Assembly (NCBI RefSeq): GCF_018986915.1
Contig: NZ_CP076723.1
Coordinates: 2,637,501-2,701,500, forward strand
Length of the DNA: 64,000 nucleotides
From: Geomonas oryzisoli
Lineage (GTDB): Bacteria > Desulfobacterota > Desulfuromonadia > Geobacterales > Geobacteraceae
Direction of reading: 5' to 3'
Shown here: one piece after another, positions 34,793 to 42,834 of the stretch
Layout: the number at the start of each line of letters is the position of its first letter
How positions within the stretch are numbered: position 1 is the first letter of the stretch
Notes under the pieces: generated by a model
Database searches by the model: none
Seen by the model: only the letters and a program-made list of their open reading frames with translations
Told to the model about the DNA's origin: nothing
Translations under genes and position numbers: made by a program

Positions 34793-35296
34793 ATGGGATC
34801 AAAGGGACGTGAAATAGTCGGCATGGATGTGGAAGAACTCCTGAACCTGCTCAACCGCGCCTTCTGCGACGAGTGGTTCGCCTACTACCAGTATTGGCTG
34901 GGTGCCAAAGTGGTGAAGGGGCCGATGAAGGATGCGGTCGGCGCGGAGCTTTTGGTGCACGCGACCGAGGAACTGGCGCATGCGGACATGGTGGCGTTGC
35001 GCATCATCCAGTTGGGCGGCACCCCGGTGACCAAGCCCGAGGAGTGGTACAAGTTCACCAACTGCGGCTACGACGCGCCCGACGATCCCTTCGTGAAGAC
35101 CATCCTGGAGCAGAACATCAAGGGTGAGCAGTGCGCCATCGGCGTCTACAAGAAGCTCTTGGACCTGACCCGTGAGAAGGACCCGGTCACCTACAACATG
35201 GTACTCACCATCCTGCAGCAGGAGGTCGAGCACGAGGAAGACCTGCAGGCGCTTTTGGAGGATTACGAACTCCTGGTGGGCGCGCTGAAGGGATAG
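34793..35296 (+). CDS. Ferritin-like (Dps/bacterioferritin-type) protein
   Basis: A 167-residue four-helix-bundle protein. Di-iron type ligands are visible: E in FCDEWFAYYQYWLG (helix A), ExxH in HATEELAHADMVALR (helix B), E in EQNIKGEQCAIGVYKKLL (helix C) and ExxH in QQEVEHEEDLQALL (helix D). Helix lengths fit a Dps-like or bacterioferritin-like iron-storage or peroxide-protection role. ATG 34793 follows GGAG by 8 bases. Upstream in-frame starts fall inside the promoter. Monocistronic. Confidence 0.85.
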   Translation: MGSKGREIVGMDVEELLNLLNRAFCDEWFAYYQYWLGAKVVKGPMKDAVGAELLVHATEELAHADMVALRIIQLGGTPVTKPEEWYKFTNCGYDAPDDPFVKTILEQNIKGEQCAIGVYKKLLDLTREKDPVTYNMVLTILQQEVEHEEDLQALLEDYELLVGALKG

Positions 35297-35308
35297 CCGG
35301 CACCCCTC

Positions 35309-35635
35309 TCAGGAGACCTTAGAGAAGACTTCGGCGGCCCACTGGTTGAGGCTCATACCATGAGCCTCAGCCATCATGGCGGCACGGGCATGAACCTCTG
35401 GGGGAAGCCGCAGCATGACTTTGCCGGAATATGGCTTCTGAGGTGCCCTCTTCAGTTTTTCGCAGGTGGCGAGATAGTCGTCGACGGCCTCCTCGAACGC
35501 CTGCCGCAGTGCCTGGACCGATTCTGCATGAAAGCCGATGACGTCCTTGATGCCTGCGATGCGTCCAATGAAACAGGCATCCTCATCGCTGTATTCGATC
35601 CTCGCTGCATATCCCCTGTATGTCATTGTGCTCAT
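35309..35635 (-). CDS. hicB: HicB-family antitoxin
   Basis: A 108-residue antitoxin. The N-terminal partial RNase H-like HicB domain (YRGYAARIEYSDEDACFIGRIAGIKDVIGFHAESVQALRQAFEEAVDDYLATCE) neutralises HicA. The C-terminus (SGKVMLRLPPEVHARAAMMAEAHGMSLNQWAAEVF) is a ribbon-helix-helix DNA-binding domain for autoregulation. Its ATG overlaps the hicA stop (ATGA) and it has its own AGGAG 7 bases upstream, inside hicA. Confidence 0.92.
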   Translation of the reverse strand: MSTMTYRGYAARIEYSDEDACFIGRIAGIKDVIGFHAESVQALRQAFEEAVDDYLATCEKLKRAPQKPYSGKVMLRLPPEVHARAAMMAEAHGMSLNQWAAEVFSKVS

Positions 35636-35886
35636 GGTTTAACTCCTGCGTTTTCCAGAAAGGTTCTTGCGTCTCGAACTTGGTACGGCTTCGCCTCCTT
35701 AGCTGGGTGAGGCCGGTAAAAAGTGGCAACAACACCATTGAGGAAGAAACGGACGCGGGATCCGCTCCCCTCAATCGTTTGTGCTCCTAGTGCGATGAAC
35801 AGTGCCTCGATGCGGCGCCATTCCAAACCCGAAGGGACAGGATGCGTGAAAATGGCTTCCAGAGTTTGGCGGTGGCTTTTGTTCAT
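35632..35886 (-). CDS. hicA: HicA-family mRNA interferase toxin (long variant)
   Basis: An 84-residue double-stranded RNA-binding-fold toxin that cleaves translated mRNA. The family outline is seen in LEAIFTHPVPSGLEWRRIEALFIALGAQTIEGSGSRVRFFLNGVVATFYRPHP. In short HicA proteins a GSH-type catalytic His sits where this has GSGSR. This longer EGSGSRVRF variant is common beside HicB, and its His would be the one in YRPHP. There is no Shine-Dalgarno before ATG 35886, and the promoter places transcription start at the start codon. Toxin first, antitoxin second. Confidence 0.9.
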   Translation of the reverse strand: MNKSHRQTLEAIFTHPVPSGLEWRRIEALFIALGAQTIEGSGSRVRFFLNGVVATFYRPHPAKEAKPYQVRDARTFLENAGVKP

Positions 35887-35892
35887 GAGATC

Positions 35893-35921
35893 AGCATACC
35901 CAAGGCAAGTTCAGGTTGCAA
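35893..35921 (-). promoter_or_regulatory. hicAB promoter
   Basis: Minus strand: TTGCAA (35916-35921), 17-base spacer, TATGCT (35893-35898). The -10 ends only 6 bases before the hicA ATG, so the transcript would be leaderless or nearly so. Confidence 0.55.
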
Positions 35922-36065
35922 TCATATTTTGATATCACTTCTTCACTTTCGACACCGCTCCACCTGTAAAAATGGCAGAATCTGCAGGTTCGTTGTCCTT
36001 GAACGTGAGCCGGTGTTGTGTAATGATTCCGGCAGACTAGCAACGAGCGGAAACGAGGAGGTGCC

Positions 36066-37043
36066 ATGGACGCGCCAATCACTATCGCGGTCGCCGCCTA
36101 CGAAGGCGCGGAACTCTTGGACGTGACGGGGCCCATCGAGGTCTTCAACATGCTGAACCGCTGCCTGGGAGAATCCGCCCCGGACCGCCCCGGCTACCGC
36201 ATCGTGATCCTGGCCGAACAGGCCGCCCCTTTCAGCACCTGCCCGGGGGTGCGCATCGTGGCGGATCACGCCTGGGAGGATCTGCCGGAACAGGCGGACA
36301 CCATACTGGTGCCGGGAAGCCCGGACGACGCGCTCGCGCGGGCCATGCAGAACCGGAGGCTCTTGTCCTGGCTGGCAACGGAGGGGCCGCGGGCACGGCG
36401 CCTTGTCTCGGTCTGCACGGGATCGCTCATCTTGGCCGAGGCGGGGATTTTGAACGGAAAACGCGCCACCACGCATTGGATGGACTTGGAGCGACTGCGA
36501 CGCGACTACCCGGAGGTGCTGGTGGAAAACGACGCCATCTACACCCGCGACGGGCACGTGGCGACGTCGGCGGGGGTGACCGCGGGGATGGACCTGGCGT
36601 TGGCCCTGGTAGAGGAGGATTTCGGCAGGAAGACGGCGCTCGCCGTGGCACGGCGCCTGGTGATGTTCCTGAAGCGGCCGGGAGGCCAGGCCCAGTTCAG
36701 CACGCAACTGCGGGCCCAGATGGTCGAGGGGGGACAGCTTGCCCCGCTGCTGGCCTGGCTCAGGGAGAACCCCTGCCACAAGGTAACGGTGGAGGATCTG
36801 GCGCAGCGGGCGGCGATGAGCCCGCGCAACTTCGCCCGGGTGTTCCTGCGCGAGACGGGCAAGACGCCGGCCAGGTACCTGGACCAGCTCCGACTGGAGC
36901 GCTCGGTCGCCCTGTTGGAGGAAACCACCCTGCCGCTGGAACGCGTCGCCCGCGACAGCGGCTTCACCTGCGCCGAGCAGATGCGGCGCGCCTTCATCCG
37001 GGACGTCGGGGTCACCCCCCTCGCCTACCGGACCCGGTTTTGA
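36066..37043 (+). CDS. GlxA-type transcriptional regulator (DJ-1/PfpI plus AraC HTH)
   Basis: A 325-residue regulator. The N-terminal ~185 residues form a class I glutamine amidotransferase-like (DJ-1/PfpI) domain. It starts ITIAVAAYEGAELLDVTGPIEVFNML and has the nucleophile-elbow-like Cys in LVSVCTGSLILAEAGIL. The C-terminal ~100 residues hold two AraC helix-turn-helix motifs (VTVEDLAQRAAMSPRNFARVFLRETGKTPARYLDQLRLERSVALLEE and IGG-like VARDSGFTCAEQMRRAFIRDVGVTPLAYR). Targets unknown. Monocistronic, divergent from hicAB. Confidence 0.9.
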   Translation: MDAPITIAVAAYEGAELLDVTGPIEVFNMLNRCLGESAPDRPGYRIVILAEQAAPFSTCPGVRIVADHAWEDLPEQADTILVPGSPDDALARAMQNRRLLSWLATEGPRARRLVSVCTGSLILAEAGILNGKRATTHWMDLERLRRDYPEVLVENDAIYTRDGHVATSAGVTAGMDLALALVEEDFGRKTALAVARRLVMFLKRPGGQAQFSTQLRAQMVEGGQLAPLLAWLRENPCHKVTVEDLAQRAAMSPRNFARVFLRETGKTPARYLDQLRLERSVALLEETTLPLERVARDSGFTCAEQMRRAFIRDVGVTPLAYRTRF

Positions 37044-37060
37044 GGAGTTCCCCGAACAGC

Positions 37061-37122
37061 AAATCCCCTCTGTCTCCCCTTCCGCAAAGGGGAGGACGCG
37101 AGGCCTCATGCTGCGCTTCGTG
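37061..37122 (+). repeat. Dispersed element with 17-base core GGAGGACGCGAGGCCTC
   Basis: AAATCCCC...CCCCTTCCGCAAAGGGG palindrome followed by the core GGAGGACGCGAGGCCTC and TGCTGCGCTTCGTG. The same core with a related flank recurs at 56443-56499. Confidence 0.7.
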
Positions 37123-37190
37123 AACAGCAGTCCGGGTGACGCCGGAATTCCGGTTGAACGTTTTGGGAGAAGTTCTGAGAGGAGGTTCTT

Positions 37191-37466
37191 ATGCGCTACC
37201 TGTTGACCCAAGGAGAGGTCGTCACCCTGCAAGCCGATGACGCCATCGAATCGCTGTCGCTGGTCGCCGGGGCTATCTGGCTGACCCGCTCCTCGGATAC
37301 CCGCGACTACTGTCTGCACCAGGCGACGCGTCTGGCGGTGGTGCGCGGCGAGACGCTGATCATCGAGGCGCTTACCCCTGCCACCCTGACGGTCAACTGC
37401 CGCGAGCGCCGCGCCGCGGTCCACATCACCACGGCCTGGCCCCACACCTCCCCCCGCACCGCCTGA
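37191..37466 (+). CDS. DUF2917 domain protein
   Basis: A 91-residue cupin-like small protein. The pattern LTQGEVVTLQADDAIESLSLVAGAIWLTRSSDTRDYCLHQATRLAVVRGETLIIEAL matches DUF2917 (an IWLTR-D-RDY core followed by a Val-rich strand and IIEAL). Function unknown. The gene has a strong GAGGAGG 6 bases before ATG 37191 and stands alone. Confidence 0.8.
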   Translation: MRYLLTQGEVVTLQADDAIESLSLVAGAIWLTRSSDTRDYCLHQATRLAVVRGETLIIEALTPATLTVNCRERRAAVHITTAWPHTSPRTA

Positions 37467-37476
37467 ACGGCGCGCC

Positions 37477-37917
37477 TTACCCTTTCACCGCCGGGGCGAC
37501 CGGCCAGCTGATGATAATCACACCGAGGATGCAGGTCGCGATCCCCACCAGCCGCAGCCAGTGCATCTCCCCGCCCAGGAACCACGAGGAGAGCAGCAGC
37601 ACGAGGGCCGACTGGCAGCCGATGATGGCCAGCGCGTACCCGGCGTTGGCGCTCGACGAGGTGGCGAGGAACATGGCCCAGTTGCCGAGCACGCTGCAGG
37701 CTCCCGCCGCCAGCAGCAGGGGCACCGCGGACTTCCAGGCCGGCCACATCCCCCAGTCCCCGGCCGACCAGGCGGCGAAGCTCACCGTGAGCACCAGCGA
37801 GAGCACCAGCATGGAGAACTGAACCGAAACGCCCCGTTTGACGGCGGCGGTCATGAACAGCACCATGAAAGCGAAGCTCACCAGTGCGGTGAGGGCCTGG
37901 GTTACGTAGTTCCACAT
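37477..37917 (-). CDS. EamA-like small multidrug/metabolite transporter family protein
   Basis: A 146-residue membrane protein with five predicted helices, equivalent to one EamA repeat. The last two helices (GYALAIIGCQSALVLLLSSWFLGGEMHWLRLVGIATCILGVIIIS) show the typical E between them and the closing GV-I pattern of DMT transporters. Half-size EamA proteins act as homodimers. It is 11 bases downstream of the hybrid kinase gene on the same strand, so probably cotranscribed. Substrate unknown. Confidence 0.75.
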   Translation of the reverse strand: MWNYVTQALTALVSFAFMVLFMTAAVKRGVSVQFSMLVLSLVLTVSFAAWSAGDWGMWPAWKSAVPLLLAAGACSVLGNWAMFLATSSSANAGYALAIIGCQSALVLLLSSWFLGGEMHWLRLVGIATCILGVIIISWPVAPAVKG

Positions 37918-37928
37918 GCCTGACCTCC

Positions 37929-39647
37929 TTATGGCTGTCGAGTATCGGGATTGTGATCGAGCACCTGCCGGATGGTCCGCCCCAGGGTCCGCGAGGTGTA
38001 CGGCTTCATGAGACAGGCACGGATACCGTACTCGGCGTCCCTTTCGTCGACGATCTCTTTGAACCCGGTGCAGAGGATGATGGGGACGTCCGGGCGCAGG
38101 GTCGTGATCGCCTTGGCCAGGGATTTACCCGACATCCCCGGCATGGTGAGGTCGGTGATGACCAGGTCGAACCAGGAGGGATCGGCACGGAAAAGATCAA
38201 GGGCGCCCACGCTGTTTATGCACGTGACCACGCTGTAGCCAAGGCTCTCCAGTATCCCCTGCCCCAGAACGGTGAGGGACTCCTCGTCGTCCACGAACAG
38301 GACGCGCTCGCTCCCCTGCAACAGCTGCTCCGGGACGTCCTCTTCGCGCTGGATCTCCAGGGAGACCGCCGGGAGGAAGATCTCAAAGCAGGTCCCCACC
38401 CCCAGTTCGCTGTGCACCGCGATGACGCCGCCATGGTTCTTCACGATCCCCTGGACCACGGCGAGACCGAGGCCGGTCCCCTCCCCTGCGGGCTTGGTGG
38501 TGAAATAAGGGTCGAAGATCCGCTCCAGCATGCGGCTTTCCATGCCGCGCCCGGTGTCGCGCACGCACAGGTGCAGGTGATCCACCGGGTCCAGGTAGGG
38601 ATAAGGGGCGAGTCGGGGGGAGCCGGCCGCAACGGTCCGCAACGAGACGGTCAGGGTCCCCCCGTCCGGGCGCATGGCGTGGGCGGCGTTGGTGCCGAGG
38701 TTCATCAGCACCTGGTGCAGCTGGGTCGGGTCGGCGAGCACCTTGTCCGCGTCGGGAGGGACGTCGATTTCCTTGACCATGGCAATGGAGGTGGGAAGCG
38801 AGGAGCGCAGCAGGCGGAAGGCGTCTTCGATCACCGCTGCCAGGTGCACCGGTTTTCGTTCCTGCTCGGTGTGCCTGCTGAAAGTGAGGATCTGGCGCAC
38901 CAGGTCCGCCGCCCGCTGCGCGGCGACGAAGACCTGCTCCATCTCCGCCCGGCCCGTTCCCCCGTCCGGTACCTTGTGCAGCACCATGTCGGTGAAGCCG
39001 AGGATGGAGGTGAGGATGTTGTTGAAGTCGTGGGCGATGCCGGCGGCCAGCGTCCCGATCGCCTCCATCTTCTGCGCCTGGCGCAGGTCCTTCTCGGTCT
39101 TTCTCAGTTCGGCGGTCCGTGCCTCGACCCGCATTTCCAGCAGGTCGTTGGCCTCAAGGACGGCGCGTGTCGCCACCTCGGCCCGCTCCTTGGCAGCCAC
39201 CAGTTCCTCGGTTCGCTCCCGGACCAGGTCCTCCAGGTGGTCGCGGTACTTGATCAGCTCGGCCTCGGCGACCTTCTGCTCCGTGATGTCGGTGCCGCTG
39301 CCGATCCAGCGCACGATGAGGCCTTCTGCGTCCTTTTGCGCGACCGCGCGCGACAGCACCCAGCGGTACTGGCCGTCGAACCTCCGGTTGCGGTGCAGGC
39401 AACTGTAGGGCTCACCCGTCTCCAGGGAGTGTTTCCATTTTCGTGCGGTGATGTCGACGTCGTCGGGGTGGATGATGCTGCGCCACGGTTCGGGGTCGGG
39501 CTCGCCGGGAATGAGTCCGTTGAACTCGTACCAGCGCAGGTTGGCGAAGTCCTGAGCGCCATCGGGCGTGGCGGTCCAGACGATCTGGGGGATCGTATCG
39601 ATGATGAAGCGATACAGCTCTTCTGTGGGGTGGAGAGTATCGGTCAC
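37929..39647 (-). CDS. Hybrid PAS sensor histidine kinase with receiver domain
   Basis: A 572-residue cytosolic kinase. PAS/PAC domain at ~10-125 (IDTIPQIVWTATPDGAQDFANLRWYEFNG; NRRFDGQYRWVLSRAVAQKDAEG). A coiled coil follows at ~130-190. HisKA has phospho-His ~206 in GIAHDFNNILTSILGF. HATPase_c has N-box LMNLGTNAAHAM, G1 VRDTGRGM and G2 GEGTGLGLAVVQGIVKNHGG. A C-terminal REC domain has D ~499 in VITDLTMPG. No membrane helix is seen. GTG 39647 is preferred (AGAGGG 4 bases upstream). TTG 39668 has no ribosome-binding site. Partner regulator not in the window. Confidence 0.9.
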   Translation of the reverse strand: MTDTLHPTEELYRFIIDTIPQIVWTATPDGAQDFANLRWYEFNGLIPGEPDPEPWRSIIHPDDVDITARKWKHSLETGEPYSCLHRNRRFDGQYRWVLSRAVAQKDAEGLIVRWIGSGTDITEQKVAEAELIKYRDHLEDLVRERTEELVAAKERAEVATRAVLEANDLLEMRVEARTAELRKTEKDLRQAQKMEAIGTLAAGIAHDFNNILTSILGFTDMVLHKVPDGGTGRAEMEQVFVAAQRAADLVRQILTFSRHTEQERKPVHLAAVIEDAFRLLRSSLPTSIAMVKEIDVPPDADKVLADPTQLHQVLMNLGTNAAHAMRPDGGTLTVSLRTVAAGSPRLAPYPYLDPVDHLHLCVRDTGRGMESRMLERIFDPYFTTKPAGEGTGLGLAVVQGIVKNHGGVIAVHSELGVGTCFEIFLPAVSLEIQREEDVPEQLLQGSERVLFVDDEESLTVLGQGILESLGYSVVTCINSVGALDLFRADPSWFDLVITDLTMPGMSGKSLAKAITTLRPDVPIILCTGFKEIVDERDAEYGIRACLMKPYTSRTLGRTIRQVLDHNPDTRQP

Positions 39648-39782
39648 TCGGCCCTCTGTTACAGACAAGCTTTTACATAGGGTGCAGACGAGCGGCTACT
39701 TTGTTGGGAAAATATACAGGCCTTTTGTGACAGTTCAACCCTCTTTATCGTTTACGAATGAGACACAGGCAGTGACTGTAAG

Positions 39783-39823
39783 AGAAAAAGACGCCCAAGT
39801 AATGACTTTGGATGAGCGTCTTT
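39783..39823 (-). terminator. mntP terminator overlapping its stop codon
   Basis: Minus strand: AAAGACGC / GCGTCTTT with an inner CCAA-type stem, followed by TTTCTC. The stem begins at the mntP stop codon itself. Confidence 0.75.
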
Positions 39824-40385
39824 ACTTTAGGAGTGTGTGTTCCAGCAGGATCTTGAGACCGATCAGGCAGAGCACCACGCCGCCGCAGACCTCGACGCGC
39901 TTGCCCCAGTTGTCCCCGAGCCGGCGCCCCAGGAGCATGCCGCTCACGGTGAGCACGCCGGCAACGAGGCCGATGACCACGGAGGGAACCCACACGCTCA
40001 CGCCGAGCATGGCCAGGGAGAGGCCGACCGCAAAGGCGTCGATGCTGGTGGCGACCGAGAGCATCACCATGGTGAGCCCCTTGGTCGGGTCGGAGGGCGA
40101 GCTATCGTCGTCCTCCTCGAAAGCCTCGACGATCATCCTGCCGCCGACGTAGGCCAGGAGGCCGAAGGCGATCCAGTGGTCGTAGGCGGTGATCCATTTC
40201 TGGACCGTGAGGCCGAGCAGCCAGCCGGCGATGGGCATGAGTGCCTGGAACAGGCCGAAATGAAAACCGAGGCGGAACAGGTGCCGTCCGGTGATGGGGT
40301 TGAGCACCGCCCCCGTGGCCAGGGCGACGGCGAAGGCATCCATGGCCAAGGCCAGTGCGATGCCGAAGATGCTGATCCAATCCAT
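39822..40385 (-). CDS. mntP: Manganese efflux pump MntP
   Basis: A 187-residue, six-helix inner-membrane exporter. Conserved acidic residues sit in membrane segments: ALAMDAFAVALATG (helix 1) and SVATSIDAFAVGLSLAMLG (helix 4), plus the H in GFHFGLFQALMPIAGW. Acidic loop EEDDDSSPSD. ATG 40385 has GGAG 5 bases upstream. The frame is open a further 19 codons through palindromic repeat copy F, which would be nonsense coding. No yybP-ykoY riboswitch was recognised in the short leader. Confidence 0.92.
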   Translation of the reverse strand: MDWISIFGIALALAMDAFAVALATGAVLNPITGRHLFRLGFHFGLFQALMPIAGWLLGLTVQKWITAYDHWIAFGLLAYVGGRMIVEAFEEDDDSSPSDPTKGLTMVMLSVATSIDAFAVGLSLAMLGVSVWVPSVVIGLVAGVLTVSGMLLGRRLGDNWGKRVEVCGGVVLCLIGLKILLEHTLLK

Positions 40386-40397
40386 TAAAACTCCACA

Positions 40398-40427
40398 GGG
40401 GACTGGCTCCGCCAGGTGCCTGTCCCC
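40398..40427 (+). repeat. Dispersed palindromic repeat, copy F (mntP leader)
   Basis: Full-length copy with GCCA loop, 13 bases upstream of the mntP start codon and probably within its leader. Confidence 0.85.
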
Positions 40428-40476
40428 TTTTGATTTTGACAAAGTCCCCCTTTGGCAAAGGAGGCTTCAAGCAGAA

Positions 40477-40504
40477 GGGACTGGCTCCGGGAGGTACCTG
40501 TCCC
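40477..40504 (+). repeat. Dispersed palindromic repeat, copy G
   Basis: A 28-base degenerate copy (loop GGGA, one changed base in the right GGTGCC arm). Confidence 0.75.
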
Positions 40505-40566
40505 TCTGGCGGAACGTCACTTTCAGCTCAGCCACCATTTTCAATCACTAAAGGGGAAAGACTAAA

Positions 40567-40596
40567 GGGGACAGGCACCTGGCGGAGCCAGTCCCC
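40567..40596 (-). repeat. Dispersed palindromic repeat, copy H
   Basis: Full-length inverted copy ending 6 bases from the DUF2845 gene stop codon. Confidence 0.85.
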
Positions 40597-40601
40597 CCCC
40601 G

Positions 40602-40940
40602 TTAATAGCCGTAATCGAGGCTCCGGATGCAGGAGACGCGGCCGTCCTGCAGCTCCAGCTGGTACTGGAACTCGTTGGGACCGAAGTTGAAGATCCAGTT
40701 GTCGACGATGATGTTGGTGATGCTCCTGGTCGACCCGGACTGCTGGTCCTTCTGCATCACCTTCTTGGAGCTCTGCGTGGTCGTCGCGGGTTGGCCGCAC
40801 TTGGCAAGCACCTCTCCCGCGGAGTCACCGACCGACACGATGCCCCCTTTGCACCTTACGGTGTCACTGTCGGCATACGCGGCGGCGGACAGCATCATCA
40901 CGGCCGAGAGGGCAGCTATCAGGTTGACGGCTTTTTTCAT
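40602..40940 (-). CDS. DUF2845 exported protein
   Basis: A 112-residue protein with a signal peptide (MKKAVNLIAALSAVMMLSAAAYA-DS). The mature part begins VRCKGGIVSVGDSAGEVLAKCGQP, the conserved two-Cys opening of DUF2845 (RC-GxLVxxGD...EVLxKCGxP), and ends in short beta strands (DNWIFNFGPNEFQYQLELQDGRVSCI). Periplasmic; function unknown. GGAGG lies 7 bases before ATG 40940. Monocistronic. Confidence 0.85.
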   Translation of the reverse strand: MKKAVNLIAALSAVMMLSAAAYADSDTVRCKGGIVSVGDSAGEVLAKCGQPATTTQSSKKVMQKDQQSGSTRSITNIIVDNWIFNFGPNEFQYQLELQDGRVSCIRSLDYGY

Positions 40941-41016
40941 GCTCAATCCTCCTTGTTCTCCTGTTGGCAAAACAGATAGGAATATAAGGCACAAGCGATG
41001 TTTTGCAAAGCGCTAT

Positions 41017-42117
41017 TTACGCGGCGCGCCTGCGGATGAGATGGACAGAGGTGGCCTTGAAGGAGGCGTGAATCTCCTTGCCCTCGGAGAGCTCAAGGTT
41101 GGCGAAGGATTCCCGGGTCACGTAGGCGGTAAGCGGGAATCCACAGTCCAGCAGCAGCTTCAGAAACGGCCCCATCGAAGAAACCTCGGCCACACGGCCG
41201 GGGTAGAGGTTACGCGCGCTGGTCCTGGCGTCGGGGTGACTTACGCTCACCGTGACGTTTTCCGGGCGGATGCAGCAGTAGACCTGGGTGCCCGGCTGTT
41301 CGTCCCCCACGGTGTCGAGCTCCCGACCCGCCACCTGGACCACGATCTGCTGATCGCGGTTACTGACCACCTCCCCCTCGAGGACCGTCTCCATCCCGAC
41401 GAAGTTGGCCACGAACTCGTTCACCGGGTGGTTCATGACCGCGGCGGGGATCCCCTGCTGGACGATACGGCCGCTGTTCATTACCACGATGCGCTGCGAC
41501 ATCCTGAGCGCCTCGGACTGGTCGTGGGTGACCAGGATGGCGGCGATGCCACGGTCCCGGATGATGCGGTCCATGTCCTCGGTGAGGGCCTGCCTGGTGG
41601 GAGGATCGAGGTTCGCGAAGGGTTCGTCGAAGAAGATCACCTCGGGCTCAACGGCGAAGGCGCGGGCGAGGCTCACGCGCCGGGCCTCGCCGCCGGAGAG
41701 CTTGCGGGCGGAGCGCTGCGCCATGTGGGTGAGGTTGAAGCGCTCGAGATAGGTCGCCACGCGGGTCTTGATCTCGGCGCGCCCGAGTCCCCTGAGCTTG
41801 AGTCCGCTGGCCACGTTGTCGAAGACGGTGCTGTCGAAAAGAAGCGGCTCCTGCAGCACCATGGCGGTGCGGCGCCGCAGGTCGAGCCAATCGGCTTGGG
41901 AGTCGATCAGGCGGCCGCGGTAGGAGACGCTGCCGGTCTGGCGCTTCATGAGCCCCAAGAGCGACAGGAGCAGGGTCGACTTCCCTGCACCGTTGGGGCC
42001 GATCAGGGAGACGAATTCGTTTTCGGACAAAGAAAAAGAGGGTATGTCGAGCACGGTCACGCCGCCTCGATCAACCCTCAGCTCTTTCAGGTCGAGCAGG
42101 TTTTGTTGCTGCGTCAT
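41017..42117 (-). CDS. tupC: Tungstate ABC transporter ATP-binding protein TupC
   Basis: A 366-residue ATPase. Walker A is GPNGAGKST, signature KLSGGEARRVSLARA, Walker B VIFFDEPFANLDPPT, and the switch LVTHDQSEAL. A C-terminal regulatory region of about 130 residues contains a TOBE/MOP-like segment (RNLYPGRVAEVSSMGPFLKLLLDCGFPLTAYVTRESFANLELSEGKEIHASFKATSVHLI), which in related transporters binds oxyanion. Its ATG overlaps the tupB stop (ATGA). Genetic linkage to TupA/TupB and ModE supports tungstate/molybdate over other anions. Confidence 0.9.
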   Translation of the reverse strand: MTQQQNLLDLKELRVDRGGVTVLDIPSFSLSENEFVSLIGPNGAGKSTLLLSLLGLMKRQTGSVSYRGRLIDSQADWLDLRRRTAMVLQEPLLFDSTVFDNVASGLKLRGLGRAEIKTRVATYLERFNLTHMAQRSARKLSGGEARRVSLARAFAVEPEVIFFDEPFANLDPPTRQALTEDMDRIIRDRGIAAILVTHDQSEALRMSQRIVVMNSGRIVQQGIPAAVMNHPVNEFVANFVGMETVLEGEVVSNRDQQIVVQVAGRELDTVGDEQPGTQVYCCIRPENVTVSVSHPDARTSARNLYPGRVAEVSSMGPFLKLLLDCGFPLTAYVTRESFANLELSEGKEIHASFKATSVHLIRRRAA

Positions 42118-42812
42118 CTTGGTCTTTCCCGCTGCTGGATGTAGGTGAGGATGTAGTTGACGGCGAAGCAGAATAGCAGAAGTATCACCGACAGGGCAAT
42201 GGCCATGTCGAAGTTGCCCCGGCCGGTCTCCATCACCGTGGCGGTGGTGAGCACACGGGTGTACCCCCGGACGTTGCCGCCGACCATGATGGAGGCGCCC
42301 ACCTCGGAGATGACGCCGCCGAAGCCGGCCATAACGCCCGCCATCAGCGGCAGCCGCGCCTCCTTGATCAGCATCCAGACCAGTTGCACCCGGGTGGCGC
42401 CCAGGGCCAGGATCTGCAGCCTCAGGTTGGCCGGGAGGTTCTGCATGGCGCCGATGGTGACCCCCATGACGATGGGGGTAGCGATCACCGTCTGTGCGAT
42501 GACGATGGCGGTCGGGGTGTACAGGAGTTCCAGGTAGCCCAGCGGGCCGTTTCTCCAGAGCATGATGGAGACGAAGAGGCCGACCACCACCGGCGGCAGC
42601 CCCATCCCCGTGTTCACCACGCTGACCAGTATCTTCTTGCCGGGGAAGCTGGTGAGCGCCACCAGCGTTCCGATGGAGAGACCGATCAGCAGCGAGAAGA
42701 GCGTGGCAAGCCCCGACACCTTGAGTGACAAAAGGGCGATGCCCAGCACCTCGCGATCGAGCGATGCGAGGAGCTGGGCAGCCTTGGTGAAACCTTCCAG
42801 TATTACGTCCAT
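42114..42812 (-). CDS. tupB: Tungstate ABC transporter permease TupB
   Basis: A 232-residue permease with about five transmembrane helices. The characteristic GLPPVVVGLFVSIMLWRNGPLGYLELLYTPTAIVIAQTVIATPIVMG segment and the cytoplasmic loop LQILALGATRVQLVWMLIKEARLPLMAGVMAGFGGVISEVGASIMVGGN are those of TupB-type permeases. Start ATG 42812. It is separated from tupA by 167 bases that hold three palindromic repeats but no obvious terminator. Confidence 0.93.
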   Translation of the reverse strand: MDVILEGFTKAAQLLASLDREVLGIALLSLKVSGLATLFSLLIGLSIGTLVALTSFPGKKILVSVVNTGMGLPPVVVGLFVSIMLWRNGPLGYLELLYTPTAIVIAQTVIATPIVMGVTIGAMQNLPANLRLQILALGATRVQLVWMLIKEARLPLMAGVMAGFGGVISEVGASIMVGGNVRGYTRVLTTATVMETGRGNFDMAIALSVILLLFCFAVNYILTYIQQRERPR

Positions 42813-42834
42813 TCAACCTCCGTGAATGGTGGAG

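Noticed and set aside
42118-42816. N-terminal extension of tupC through tupB
   Set aside because: Same reason: out-of-phase reading of tupB; the true start overlaps the tupB stop.
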